From the NCBI RefSeq assembly GCF_016888165.1, contig NZ_JACSWC010000302.1:1-34701 (forward strand): a DNA stretch of 34,701 bases, written 5' to 3'. A program made the position numbers and the translations under genes. A model generated the notes under the pieces. The model was given only the letters and a program-made list of their open reading frames with translations. It ran no database searches and had not been told where the DNA came from. This DNA is from Halomicronema sp. CCY15110 (lineage in GTDB: Bacteria; Cyanobacteriota; Cyanobacteriia; Phormidesmidales; Phormidesmidaceae). Within the stretch, counting starts at the first letter, position 1; every line of letters starts with the position of its first letter. Of the stretch, positions 17,126 to 25,857 are shown in pieces.

Positions 17126-17158
17126 ATGCCGCAGTGGGTAGGATCCCTGCTGCGGCAT
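17126..17158 (+). terminator. Hairpin terminator after secreted protein gene
   Basis: ATGCCGCAG (17126-17134) pairs perfectly with CTGCGGCAT (17150-17158), 9 bp, around a 15-base loop, 31 bp after the stop codon at 17095. The following bases lack a proper T-run, so it may be an RNA-stabilising 3' stem rather than a full intrinsic terminator. It lies between convergent genes. Confidence 0.6.
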
Positions 17159-17467
17159 CATTAGTCCAAAGCTGCTGGGATAGCCAAGGGCAGGCACTGA
17201 GCAGCGGTCACTTTTCAATATGAGCATGGCTGACTTGTATCGTCTGTCGCATGACGGCTGTTGCCTCATGCTGTGATGGAAGCTACCACCAGCAGTTCCT
17301 ATGTAAGTCTCGTCCTACCAGGCATCTAGGCAATTAGCCGTCGGGATGGCTGATGTTTGGCTTGCAATCTGAGCATCATTAAACAACTGTTTTGCCCTTT
17401 GCCGCTGTTTAGGGTGCCTTCTGTTGCTGAAAGCGTTTACTGATCAGTATTTCAGGCTAAGCAACGT

Positions 17468-17812
17468 TCATGAGTCTTGCGATCGCAGCAGTTTTAGCTC
17501 TTCTTCCATACTTTCAATGCGGGCTTGCAATTGTTCGTTAGCGGTCAATAGTTCCTGCGATCGCGCACTCAGATAGGGATCATTTTCCCACCAGTTGATG
17601 CCCATCTCGCGAGCCTTATCGACTGATGCCACCAGCAAGCGAATGCGAATGGTGAGCAGTTCGGTGGAGCCGACCGAGACTGAGATATCGCCCGCGATGA
17701 CGATGCCCTTGTCTAATACCCGTTCCAAAACATCGACCAACGTCGAGCCTTGGGTCGCGGTGGCCATTTGACGATTGGTACTAGCAGAGCGAGATAAAGA
17801 TTGGCCAGTCAT
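17468..17812 (-). CDS. gvpJ: Gas vesicle protein GvpJ
   Basis: GvpJ is a minor GvpA-like shell protein needed for gas vesicle formation. The 114-residue protein has the GvpA-type core at about residues 23-70 (STLVDVLERVLDKGIVIAGD, then GSTELLTIRIRLLVASVDKA), followed by GINWWENDPYLS, which marks J rather than A, and a coiled-coil tail (LLTANEQLQARIESMEEELK). The ATG at 17812 with AAGG upstream is preferred over the TTG at 17851. It is the last gvp gene on this strand; a 239-bp gap containing a hairpin separates it from gvpN, so it may have its own promoter. Confidence 0.93.
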   Translation of the reverse strand: MTGQSLSRSASTNRQMATATQGSTLVDVLERVLDKGIVIAGDISVSVGSTELLTIRIRLLVASVDKAREMGINWWENDPYLSARSQELLTANEQLQARIESMEEELKLLRSQDS

Positions 17813-17843
17813 GATTGCCCTTGTGTGCAGCGTGGGTGTCGAA

Positions 17844-17864
17844 GTCTGCAACGCCGTTGCAGAC
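17844..17864 (-). repeat. Perfect 9-bp hairpin upstream of gvpJ
   Basis: GTCTGCAAC (17844-17852) and GTTGCAGAC (17856-17864) form a perfect 9-bp stem with a 3-base loop, 31 bp before the gvpJ start. It could sit in the gvpJ leader or end gvpN transcripts. No T-run follows on the minus strand. Confidence 0.5.
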
Positions 17865-18051
17865 GTTTATCGTAGAAGGAAATGGATGAACACCGTCGGC
17901 TAATTAGGTGCGATCGCTTCAATTGTGCGGCAATGACCGACAACGGAGGGGAATCATTTACGTGCCTTAAGAAAACTTGCCAGAATCGGGCCTCCGGTGC
18001 GGCTCCAAGTGACTTGCCCAGCCAGATATCGCCATCACCCTACTGAGTCGG

Positions 18052-19308
18052 CTATGACTCACTGGACAATACGCGATAAATTGTGGGTTTACCAGCGCCA
18101 TTTTGCTTTTGCAAATAGTCCGCTTCGACGAGCGATCGCAAGGCATCTACCGCCTTAAACCGAGTGAGCGAAAGTTCCGACTCAATTTCTGATAGAGAAG
18201 CCGATTCCCTTGCGGTCAAAAAGGTCAAAATGCTGGACTCGATTTCGTCGAGTTCTGGCGCTGAGGCACTATCATCATTAGCCTCATCTGAAACCTTAGC
18301 AGATTCTTTAGCCTTACTTTTTGTCGTCGATTTGCCCTTTGAGCCCTTCGCCTCGACTGGCCGATCTGCTTGGGGTTGAGGGCTGACATCAGTGCCTATA
18401 CCCTCTGGGCCCAAGACTTCTGCGCTGGCGGTCAACTCGTTAAACAAATCCCATAAAGTATGGGTTGCCGGGGAGAGTTCATTGGTGACGCGAGACAACA
18501 AAACATCACTACAGACGTCTCGAAAATCAGCATCTTCCGTCATCATCGCGACGCCATGCTCATGGCAAATATTGGCGATCATCAAGCTAGGTCTTAGGCT
18601 CGTGGCGCTGTGGTTCCCCATTTGGGATTTAAATGCTTTGACCAAGCGTACAATCATCAGCGCATCAGCCGGTTCAATCCCGACTTTTTGGATCAGAATT
18701 TGCTGCTGAGTGAGCTCGTCCGGTTCGGGCATGTGGATCGTGATTAAACGATCCAGCAGCGCATCTTGAGTGCCGTGCACCCCCGCATACTCTTCGGGGT
18801 TAGAAGTGAAAATTGCCCGAAAATGCGGATTGACCCGCAAATATTCAGGTCGATGCCCGCTCGGGGGCAGCACCAGCAATTTTTCTTCTAGGGCCGATAG
18901 TAAAACGTTGTTGACTTCGGGACGCGAGCGATTGAACTCGTCATACACCAGGGTGAACCCTTCTCGGCAGGCTAAGGTTAAGCGCGAATCTACCCAGTTG
19001 TGTCGCAGTTCATCTTCAACTTTCACGACACTGTGGATATAGTTATCGACGACCTTTTTGCGGGTATAGCCAGACTGATTACCAATCAGATCTGAGGTCT
19101 TAAACTCATCGTCACCAAACACCAGCATGATGGGCCGACTCAATAGATCGGCTAAATGCAGGGCGAGGGTGGTTTTGCCAGTACCGGCGGGGCCGCGCAG
19201 GTGAACCGAATACCCCGATTGGAGATACCGCAGGGCTCGGCGGGCAATGCGTTCGACGGCGGGGGTACTGACAAAGTTGCGGGGACGGGCTTGTAAAACA
19301 GTGCTCAC
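18052..19308 (-). CDS. gvpN: Gas vesicle ATPase GvpN with winged-helix tail
   Basis: GvpN is an AAA+ (MoxR-like) ATPase that promotes gas vesicle growth. The 418-residue protein has Walker A GPAGTGKT at 39-46, Walker B LVYDEFNR at 120-127, and the sensor segment [19 protein letters not shown] near 166-184. The ATPase part ends near residue 295. A charged Lys/Ser-rich linker (about 300-352) leads to a winged-helix-like domain at about 353-414 ([20 protein letters not shown]) that is closely related to the end of the adjacent GvpC. At 418 residues it is longer than a plain GvpN. Translation starts with GTG at 19308 within a GTGA overlap with the gvpC stop, so the two are coupled. Confidence 0.95.
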   Translation of the reverse strand: MSTVLQARPRNFVSTPAVERIARRALRYLQSGYSVHLRGPAGTGKTTLALHLADLLSRPIMLVFGDDEFKTSDLIGNQSGYTRKKVVDNYIHSVVKVEDELRHNWVDSRLTLACREGFTLVYDEFNRSRPEVNNVLLSALEEKLLVLPPSGHRPEYLRVNPHFRAIFTSNPEEYAGVHGTQDALLDRLITIHMPEPDELTQQQILIQKVGIEPADALMIVRLVKAFKSQMGNHSATSLRPSLMIANICHEHGVAMMTEDADFRDVCSDVLLSRVTNELSPATHTLWDLFNELTASAEVLGPEGIGTDVSPQPQADRPVEAKGSKGKSTTKSKAKESAKVSDEANDDSASAPELDEIESSILTFLTARESASLSEIESELSLTRFKAVDALRSLVEADYLQKQNGAGKPTIYRVLSSES

Positions 19309-20270
19309 AGAACGGCTTCCTCTTGGATACGGTAGGTTCGATCTTTTTGAACGATGAGCTCTTTTTGGATTAGCGATCGCAGGGCATCCACCGCTTGAAA
19401 CCGATTAATTCCGAGGGTGGATTCAATTTCAGTCAAGCGCGCCCCATCGTTGTGGTCTTGCAAATATTCGAAGACCGCTTCTTCCGTCGGCACCGCCGAT
19501 TGGGCGGTGGTCGCTTTTGGAGCCGCAGGTGCAGGCGCTTTTGCCCCAGCGGATTGGGCGGCGAGTTTCGTGGCGACGGGCTTCGCTTTGGCTCGGGGTT
19601 TACGCGCCGCCGTCTGACGACCCGTGGTGGCTGTTTTGGGAGCGGCAGCGGGAGCCGCTTGCGGCACCGCATCCCCCCAAACGGACTGTCTCAAGTGCTG
19701 GCGATACATCGCAAACTCTTCTCGCAGGACTCCGACATCGGCGGTCAAAGTTTCGCGATCGCGATGGCGCTGAGCCTGATCAACCACGGCGGCCGCCTGC
19801 CGATTTTCCTGGATTTCAGTTAAATAGTCGGCTACCACGTCTTCCAGTTCGGCCACATATTCAGACAAGTCTTGCTGTTGACGACTCCGCATCACATCGC
19901 GATCATGCCGGTGATCCGCCAACTTTTCTTGAGTGGCTTGCTGCAGCTCAAACAAGTCTGCTTGATTAGCCGCCCGTTGCTCAGCCACTGCACTGCGCAG
20001 TTCAGCGTCAAATGCCATTAACTTCTGAACCGTTTGCTTCGCCATGGCCCGGCGCTGTTGCTCGACCTGGGCTAAGTACAAACTGGTTTCGTCTTGCACT
20101 GCCGCATAATGTTCTGCCAGTTCCGCTCGCGTTTTGGCGGCGTCTACCTCACGAACCTGCTGACAATGTGCCAACTCGTCCAACACCGCTACCCGGCGTT
20201 GGATTATTTCTTCTCGGCGCGTCGTACGCGCTGCTTCCCATTCATCTCGGAGTGCCGCCACAGCCGTCAT
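19305..20270 (-). CDS. gvpC: Gas vesicle protein GvpC-like, with winged-helix tail
   Basis: GvpC binds the outside of the GvpA shell and stiffens it. Residues 1-200 of this 321-residue protein are one long charged coiled coil; [20 protein letters not shown] followed by MAFDAELR matches the pattern of cyanobacterial GvpC 33-residue repeats, and [11 protein letters not shown] near 149 is a second copy. The coil ends [12 protein letters not shown], like the GvpC tail. Residues 201-260 are Ala/Pro/Lys-rich, and 262-317 form a winged-helix-like domain ([20 protein letters not shown]) shared with GvpN. The ATG at 20270 has AGGGAG immediately before it, unusually close; a TTG at 20291 is the alternative. 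Between gvpA and gvpN, the classic position. Assignment rests on position and coil pattern. Confidence 0.8.
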   Translation of the reverse strand: MTAVAALRDEWEAARTTRREEIIQRRVAVLDELAHCQQVREVDAAKTRAELAEHYAAVQDETSLYLAQVEQQRRAMAKQTVQKLMAFDAELRSAVAEQRAANQADLFELQQATQEKLADHRHDRDVMRSRQQQDLSEYVAELEDVVADYLTEIQENRQAAAVVDQAQRHRDRETLTADVGVLREEFAMYRQHLRQSVWGDAVPQAAPAAAPKTATTGRQTAARKPRAKAKPVATKLAAQSAGAKAPAPAAPKATTAQSAVPTEEAVFEYLQDHNDGARLTEIESTLGINRFQAVDALRSLIQKELIVQKDRTYRIQEEAVL

Positions 20271-20482
20271 CTCCCTACTAAAACTCTGCAAAGTGTGGTG
20301 AAAGGTCTCTACCGATTTCTACCAAGACTTCACTCTTCTGGTAAGAGTGGGGGTAACCATACCGATTCTGTAGCCGATAAATATGAAGTCCCAAGAGACA
20401 GAACTGCACCAGGCCAGAGATCCTGTATGGGTTAATCCAACCGCCCCGCTTCAAAGATGGGAAAACCAGTAGACAAACTCAG

Positions 20483-20533
20483 AAAAATTGAATGTTTGGG
20501 AAGAAGTTGCAGTGTTGCTTGCTTCTTCCCAAA
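20483..20533 (-). terminator. Intrinsic terminator or attenuator after gvpA
   Basis: A perfect 12-bp stem, TTTGGGAAGAAG (20495-20506) with CTTCTTCCCAAA (20522-20533), encloses a 15-base loop. On the minus strand it is followed within about 8 bases by TTTTT (20487-20483). It begins 27 bp after the gvpA stop and lies ahead of gvpC. Such a site lets abundant short gvpA messages end here while some transcription continues into gvpC and gvpN, matching the excess of GvpA over GvpC in vesicles. Confidence 0.85.
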
Positions 20534-20560
20534 CCGGGTTAATTAAAACCGCAAACCGGG

Positions 20561-20779
20561 CTAGGCGGCGGGAACAGCCGCTTGAGCCGTCAAGCCAACG
20601 GCTTCGGCATACTTCAAATAGGTATCGACGGATGCGATCACAACTCGGGCTTCAATCGCTAATAGTTCAATACCAACGAGAGATACACGAACCCAAGCAT
20701 CAATTACGATACCTTTGTCAAGAATCCGATCCACAACTTCAGCCAAGCTGGACGAAGAGTTTACTTTTTCAACAGCCAT
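20561..20779 (-). CDS. gvpA: Gas vesicle major structural protein GvpA
   Basis: GvpA forms the hydrophobic ribs of the gas vesicle wall. The 72-residue sequence ([60 protein letters not shown]) is the highly conserved GvpA core, at the usual length of about 70. The ATG at 20779 has GAGG 10 bases upstream; an in-frame extension to 20794 is not family-like. It heads the minus-strand gvpA-C-N-J cluster. A strong hairpin terminator follows the stop. The promoter should lie in the 340-bp region upstream (20780-21123), but no clear -35/-10 pair could be picked out by eye. Confidence 0.98.
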   Translation of the reverse strand: MAVEKVNSSSSLAEVVDRILDKGIVIDAWVRVSLVGIELLAIEARVVIASVDTYLKYAEAVGLTAQAAVPAA

Positions 20780-20888
20780 GGTAATAAACCTCAAAATCTG
20801 TTTGGTTCAGGAAATGCGAAATCTGTTGTTCAGCGACTCATGAGAACTATGTAGTGAGAACAACACATTTCATGTTTTGCACAGGTTT

Positions 20889-21083
20889 ATGTTGCCCAGC
20901 CTGGATGGAAACTCGCTATCAGTTACAGATCAAAATCATTCAGCAACAAACCTTGACAATGATCGGGACGTGTCCAGGGAAAGGTATTTGGTCGCGCTCA
21001 GCCTCATCTCACAAATACTGTTTACGATTGTCGCAGCAGGTCTAGCGCTTGTACAGGCATTAGCTAGTCCTGAAAGTCAGTAA
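20889..21083 (+). CDS. Possible small membrane protein
   Basis: A 64-codon frame from ATG at 20889 has a polar N-terminal half (SVTDQNHSATNLDNDRD), then RERYLVALSLISQILFTIVA and AGLALVQAL, a single membrane-spanning helix. It ends 40 bp before the DUF4079 gene on the same strand, so the two could be cotranscribed. Only a weak AGG precedes the start. It also sits in the region expected to hold the divergent gvpA promoter. No family recognised. Confidence 0.35.
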   Translation: MLPSLDGNSLSVTDQNHSATNLDNDRDVSRERYLVALSLISQILFTIVAAGLALVQALASPESQ

Positions 21084-21123
21084 GCACAGCATTCACTATC
21101 GTATTGTTGCGGTCTCCTCATCT

Positions 21124-21813
21124 ATGAATACCACCGACATTTTGCGGCTCGTCCACCCAGCGATCGCGGTTTTCTACGTTTTTCCCCTCATCGGGATTGT
21201 CAGCTACTTTGCCTTACAAACCCGGCAACGGCGCATAGCCGCGTCAACCAAGCAGAAATCTAAAATTCCGCCACAGGTCGGCCAAGAACACGTCAAAATT
21301 GGCCGCTGGTTGGCCGCCGCTGTGGTGAGCATCGCCCTCTTAGGTCTGGCTCACCCCATCATCAAAACCCTGATCAATAAAAATGCGCTGGCTGAGGAAA
21401 CATTTACGGTTATTTTCATCATTGCGATGTATGCCTTCACCGTGGCGACGTTGGTGTTGCTATATCGCGCCAAGAAACCGATCTGGCGGGCTGTTTTTGC
21501 CGCTCTTCCCAGCATGGGACTGATCATTCTGGGCGCACAGGAGGGGGTTTATCGCCGCACGAACGAGTGGTTTATCTCCCACTACTATTACGGCATCGTG
21601 GCGGCCCTGTTGATGATTATTTCGGTCGCTATCTTGCCGGAAATTTACCGTTCCAAAGCTTGGCGACGCAGTCACATTGCGCTCAACGCGATCGCGCTAC
21701 TGCTCTTCGTTGGCATCGGCATCACCGGCCCCCGCGACCTGTTAGAGATTCCCCTCTCTTGGCAAGAACCCGCCGTCTATCAATGCGACTTTGCTAACAA
21801 AACCTGCGAGTAG
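21124..21813 (+). CDS. DUF4079-type membrane protein
   Basis: The 229-residue protein has about six hydrophobic segments (starting HPAIAVFYVFPLIGIVSYFA, then near 62-82, 95-117, 125-142, 153-172 and 185-203). The pattern, including HP near residue 11, GRWLAAAV near 61 and the histidine-containing EWFISHYYYGIVAALLM, fits the DUF4079 group of cyanobacterial and plant membrane proteins, which have conserved histidines like cytochrome b561-type folds. The soluble tail has two cysteines (YQCDFANKTCE). It is likely in the thylakoid or plasma membrane; function unknown. The family call is from memory of the pattern and is moderately sure; membrane nature is clear. Confidence 0.75.
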   Translation: MNTTDILRLVHPAIAVFYVFPLIGIVSYFALQTRQRRIAASTKQKSKIPPQVGQEHVKIGRWLAAAVVSIALLGLAHPIIKTLINKNALAEETFTVIFIIAMYAFTVATLVLLYRAKKPIWRAVFAALPSMGLIILGAQEGVYRRTNEWFISHYYYGIVAALLMIISVAILPEIYRSKAWRRSHIALNAIALLLFVGIGITGPRDLLEIPLSWQEPAVYQCDFANKTCE

Positions 21814-21920
21814 TAGTTGAGGGTCGGCGAGCAACTCATATCCCGGTTGAGGTCTGTGGACGGGGAGATGAGTGGTGGGCGGATGGGTGAGTAGCGGATG
21901 AGTGGGCCGGTCTTGATCGC

Positions 21921-21933
21921 GGGCAAGATGCCC
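21921..21933. repeat. GGGC-AAGAT-GCCC intergenic mini-hairpin
   Basis: GGGCAAGATGCCC forms a 4-bp stem, extended loosely by flanking GC and GC. It lies in the 215-bp gap between the DUF4079 and UPF0182 genes, next to short imperfect repeats of GGATGAGTGG type. It resembles short palindromes dispersed in cyanobacterial intergenic DNA. Confidence 0.4.
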
Positions 21934-22028
21934 CGCCCAAAATTCACTTGCATCCTACCCTCACGCGCTTCCTCATGCTTCTGTAACACCCCGCGACCAC
22001 TCCCGCGATCGCCCCTTAAAATGCAGGC

Positions 22029-25000
22029 ATGTTAGAAAAACGACTCCGGTATTGGTCTGGCTGGCCGTGGCTCATCGTCATCGGCAGCGGACTGCTATTA
22101 GCGCAAGTCATGGCCTACTTTTGGGCTGAGGGGCTGTGGTTCCAAGATGCGGGCTACAGCGATGTCTTTGTGCTGCGAGTGCGGAGTCAAGTCTTATTAG
22201 GGGGGCTGGCAACGGCGCTGAGTGGGCTGGTGCTCTGGGGTAATTTGACCCTGGCGAAACGGTTGCCGACTCCGGCCACGAGTGGTCACTCTTCGGTCGA
22301 GCGGGAGCGATCGCGCCAAACCGGCATCGGGTTGTTGCTGCTATTGCTGTTGACCAGTGGCCTCACCCTGATACTCGGCATCCAAATGTTGTACTTGGGC
22401 CGCGTGGTCACCAGCTACTGGGATCTTAGTTCCTCGGTTTACAATCCCGCGCCGCCGCTGCCGCTGTGGGCCAAACCCGAGGCGATCCGCGCAGTGCTGG
22501 TGCAGTTGGTCACCTATCCCTGGCAATTGGCTGCCCTACTGGTGGTCATCATGGCCTTCATCTTTTTGCCGCAGATCTGTACTGCGATCGCGGCCATCTT
22601 TGCCAGCCTCGCGCTGGGCCTCGCCCTCTCGGAGCAGTGGACTAAAGTCTTGACCGCGATCAATCCCGTCCCCTTTGAGACAGCGGATCCCCTCTTTGGC
22701 AACGACATCGGGTATTACGTCTTTCGGCTGCCCTTTTTAGAAGTGCTGGAATTTTGGTTCATCAGCCTAATCTTCTTTACCCTGGTTAGCGTCACACTGA
22801 TCTATCTGCTGTCAGGCAATAGCCTCAGCAATGGCCGCTTCCCCGGCTTTACCTCACCTCAGCAGCGCCATTTGTACGGTTTGGGGGGCTTACTATTACT
22901 TGCTACCAGTCTGAACCATTGGCTCGGGCGGTTTGAAATTCTCTATTCGCCGCAAGGGGTAGTGTATGGCGCGAGCTATACCGATGTCAGAGTCGGCTTG
23001 CCGGTTTACACCGCGTTGAGCATTATTTCGCTCCTTTTGGGGATTGGAATGCTGTGGCGATCGCTCTTTTGGGCGATCGGCCTGCGCGATGTCATTGCCT
23101 GGGCTGGCGAAATTGCCCATCGCCAACACGCCACTTTGCCACCCCTCAACCAACGGCCCCTGACGACCCGTCCCCTGATTTGGGGCTTGGCCCTCTATCT
23201 CATCTTGGCCATAGTGGGAGGACTGCTCGCCCCCCGGCTGGTTCAGCAAATCATTGTGCAGCCGAATGAGTTACAACGCGAGCGCCCCTTCATTGAACGA
23301 GCGATCGCGCAAACTCGCGCCGCCTTTGACTTAGCCGATATCAATGTGCAGCCCTTTGTGCCGCAAGGTGATCTCACCTTTGACGATCTGGAAGAAAATC
23401 GCCTCACCCTCGACAACATTCGGCTGTGGGATACGCGGCCCCTGCTGCAAAGTAACCGCCAGCTCCAACAGATTCGCCTTTACTACGAATTTGCCGATGC
23501 CGACGTTGATCGCTACTCCCTGATTCAAGACGATGATTCCACCACGCTGCGGCAGGTCTTGATTTCCGCCCGCGAACTGAACTTTGAGCGCGTGCCCGAA
23601 GTGGCCCAAACTTGGGTAAACGAGCACCTGGTTTATACCCACGGCTACGGCTTCACCATGAGCCCGGTCAATACCGCCGATGATGACGGCCTACCCACCT
23701 ACTTCATTCGCGACATCGACCATACCCCCAGCGACGAAGCCGTGCGCCGCAGCATTCCCGTCGGTACGCCCCGCATTTACTTCGGCGAATTGACCAACAC
23801 CTACGTCATGGTCGATACCGAGGTCCAAGAACTGGACTTTCCCAGTGGTGACGATAATGCCTATACGACCTACGCCGGCAATCGTGGCATCTCCCTGGCC
23901 AATCCCCTGACCCGGCTGCTATTTGCCTGGCACCTCAAAGACTGGCAAATGCTATTTACCGAAGACTTTAACGACGCGACCCGGTTGTTGTATCGCCGTC
24001 CCATCACCGATCGCGTACAGACCATCGCGCCCTTCCTGCGCTTCGACGCCGATCCATACCTCGTCGTGGCGGATATTGGCGATGACAGTGAAACGTGGGG
24101 CACCAACGCCTCTGCTGCCAACACGACCCCTCCCGAGGAACCCAACTATTTGTATTGGGTAATCGATGCTTACACCACGAGCGATCGCTATCCCTATTCC
24201 GACCCGTTAGAAAACGATTTCAATTACATTCGCAACTCGGTCAAAGTGGTGATCGATGCCTACAGCGGCGCGATTCGGTTCTACATGACCGACGTTGATG
24301 ACCCCATTATTCAAACTTGGAGTCGATTGCTGCCCGGCATGTTTGCCCCCATTGCCGATATGCCCCCTGCCCTCTTCGCCCACGTGCGCTATCCCCAGGA
24401 TTACTTTCAGGTACAGTCCAACCAGTTGATGACGTACCACATGACCGACCCGCAAGTGTTTTATAACCGGGAAGACCAGTGGCGCGCCCCCAATGAAATT
24501 TACGCCAACGAAGCCCAAGAGGTGCAGCCCTATTACCTGATCATGCGGCTGCCGAATCAGCAACAGGAAGATTTCATTCAACTGCGACCCTTTACCCCGG
24601 CGCAGCGGAATAACCTAGTGGCCTGGCTAGCGGCGAGTTCGACCGGCGATCGCTATGGCGACATGCTGCTCTATCGCTTCCCCAAGCAGGTACTCGTGTT
24701 TGGGCCGGAGCAAATTGAAGCCCGCATTAACCAAGACCCGGCCATTTCCCAACGCATCTCCCTGTGGAATACCCAGGGGTCACGGGCCATTCAGGGCAAC
24801 TTGCTGGTCATTCCCATCGAGCGATCGCTGCTCTATGTGGAACCCTTGTACCTGGAAGCCGAGCAAAACAGCCTGCCCATTTTGGCCCGCGTCATTTTGG
24901 TATACGGCAATCGCATCGCCATGGCCGAAACCTTGCCCGATGCCCTAGACGCCATCTTTCAGGGCGAACGCGAAACCGCTGCCCCTGTCATCCGTGACCT

Positions 25001-25100
25001 GGAAGCGGATAGCCAAATTGACACGATTTTGCCCGGGGTACTCGATGAACCCGCAGGCACTGATGCGGGTGCTGCCGATGCTGAGATCGAGCCGCCATAA
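22029..25100 (+). CDS. UPF0182 family membrane protein
   Basis: This 1023-residue protein matches UPF0182 (COG1615) in layout. The first 410 residues carry about seven membrane helices with the typical opening WPWLIVIGSGLLLAQVMAYF, WAEGLWFQDAGYSDVF, and DPLFGNDIGYYVFRLPFLEV near residue 220. The rest is a large soluble domain, with the expected NEHLVYTHGYGFTMSPVN near 530, PRIYFGELTNTYVMVDT near 580 and IRNSVKVVIDAYSGAIRFYM near 735. The tail is acidic and Ala/Pro-rich. Length is near the family range of 900-1000. The function of this family is not established. It starts with ATG at 22029 and converges with the EamA gene, 77 bp apart. Confidence 0.93.
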   Translation: MLEKRLRYWSGWPWLIVIGSGLLLAQVMAYFWAEGLWFQDAGYSDVFVLRVRSQVLLGGLATALSGLVLWGNLTLAKRLPTPATSGHSSVERERSRQTGIGLLLLLLLTSGLTLILGIQMLYLGRVVTSYWDLSSSVYNPAPPLPLWAKPEAIRAVLVQLVTYPWQLAALLVVIMAFIFLPQICTAIAAIFASLALGLALSEQWTKVLTAINPVPFETADPLFGNDIGYYVFRLPFLEVLEFWFISLIFFTLVSVTLIYLLSGNSLSNGRFPGFTSPQQRHLYGLGGLLLLATSLNHWLGRFEILYSPQGVVYGASYTDVRVGLPVYTALSIISLLLGIGMLWRSLFWAIGLRDVIAWAGEIAHRQHATLPPLNQRPLTTRPLIWGLALYLILAIVGGLLAPRLVQQIIVQPNELQRERPFIERAIAQTRAAFDLADINVQPFVPQGDLTFDDLEENRLTLDNIRLWDTRPLLQSNRQLQQIRLYYEFADADVDRYSLIQDDDSTTLRQVLISARELNFERVPEVAQTWVNEHLVYTHGYGFTMSPVNTADDDGLPTYFIRDIDHTPSDEAVRRSIPVGTPRIYFGELTNTYVMVDTEVQELDFPSGDDNAYTTYAGNRGISLANPLTRLLFAWHLKDWQMLFTEDFNDATRLLYRRPITDRVQTIAPFLRFDADPYLVVADIGDDSETWGTNASAANTTPPEEPNYLYWVIDAYTTSDRYPYSDPLENDFNYIRNSVKVVIDAYSGAIRFYMTDVDDPIIQTWSRLLPGMFAPIADMPPALFAHVRYPQDYFQVQSNQLMTYHMTDPQVFYNREDQWRAPNEIYANEAQEVQPYYLIMRLPNQQQEDFIQLRPFTPAQRNNLVAWLAASSTGDRYGDMLLYRFPKQVLVFGPEQIEARINQDPAISQRISLWNTQGSRAIQGNLLVIPIERSLLYVEPLYLEAEQNSLPILARVILVYGNRIAMAETLPDALDAIFQGERETAAPVIRDLEADSQIDTILPGVLDEPAGTDAGAADAEIEPP

Positions 25101-25177
25101 TCAACGTGGCCGAGGCCAATAGTGGGCTTTAGGTCCTTGCCAGCCAGCACGTCCGGTCAGGGGATTCAGCCAGCAAC

Positions 25178-25609
25178 TCAGCGTTGCGGATTGATGCCAA
25201 ATAGGACGATCGAGATCGCGGCCAGAGCCGCCGCGACCCAATCTTTTGTCGCCAAACTCTCGTGGGAAATGCTGACCGCCAGCCCAATCGTGACCAAAAA
25301 GCTCAAGCTGCGCAGCGTCGCCGCCACCGACACATCAATCACGCTCACGGCATAGTTAAAGGCCCACACACTGGTGAACAAAAACACCGCGAGTAAAGCG
25401 GGCCAGAGGAGCGCCGTTTTCTCAAACGGTTGCTTTTCGCCAAAGACAAGCCAGACGGCCACCGCGATGATCAGGCTGAACAAGTAGTAGAAAAAAGTCG
25501 TATTAGTTGGCCCAATGGCCGCTGTACTTTGCTTGTAGAGATAGGTACTGATGCCTAAGGTCAGCATCGACAGCAGTGCTAACAATAAACCGCTCAAGCT
25601 GGTGGGCAT
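25178..25609 (-). CDS. Single-domain EamA/DMT-type membrane protein
   Basis: The 143-residue protein has about five hydrophobic segments and the EamA signature layout: LSMLTLGISTYLYKQSTAAI, then FFYYLFSLIIAVAVWLVFGE, and the final WVAAALAAISIVLFGINPQR. Full EamA transporters have two such domains of about 140 residues; this is one domain, so it presumably works as a dimer. The ATG at 25609 with GGAGG upstream is clearly the start, not 25648. Substrate cannot be deduced. It lies alone on this strand. Confidence 0.85.
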   Translation of the reverse strand: MPTSLSGLLLALLSMLTLGISTYLYKQSTAAIGPTNTTFFYYLFSLIIAVAVWLVFGEKQPFEKTALLWPALLAVFLFTSVWAFNYAVSVIDVSVAATLRSLSFLVTIGLAVSISHESLATKDWVAAALAAISIVLFGINPQR

Positions 25610-25769
25610 AAATCCTCCATAGACGTGATTCACTGCCAAGCCAACCACTCAAATTATTGGCGCAGCTTTGGATAGTGAACTACGGAATCACCAGGATTTG
25701 TCGCCTAATCTTGTGGTCGAAGCATCAGGAGGTGCAAGTGAAAGGTCATTCCACACCGCGATCAGGTAA

Positions 25770-25832
25770 AGGCACCCGGTCCCTGGGTCGTGACCTCAGG
25801 ATGTTTGGTGATCCGACAGGGACCGGGTGCCT
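25770..25832. repeat. Long perfect inverted repeat
   Basis: AGGCACCCGGTCCCTG (25770-25785) is an exact reverse complement of CAGGGACCGGGTGCCT (25817-25832), 16 bp, separated by 31 bp. It lies between the EamA gene start and the TPR gene end, 25 bp past the TPR stop. It may terminate the minus-strand TPR transcript or be one copy of a dispersed repeat; no T-run is seen on either side. Confidence 0.8.
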
Positions 25833-25857
25833 GGAAACGGGAAATGTGCTTGGATCT

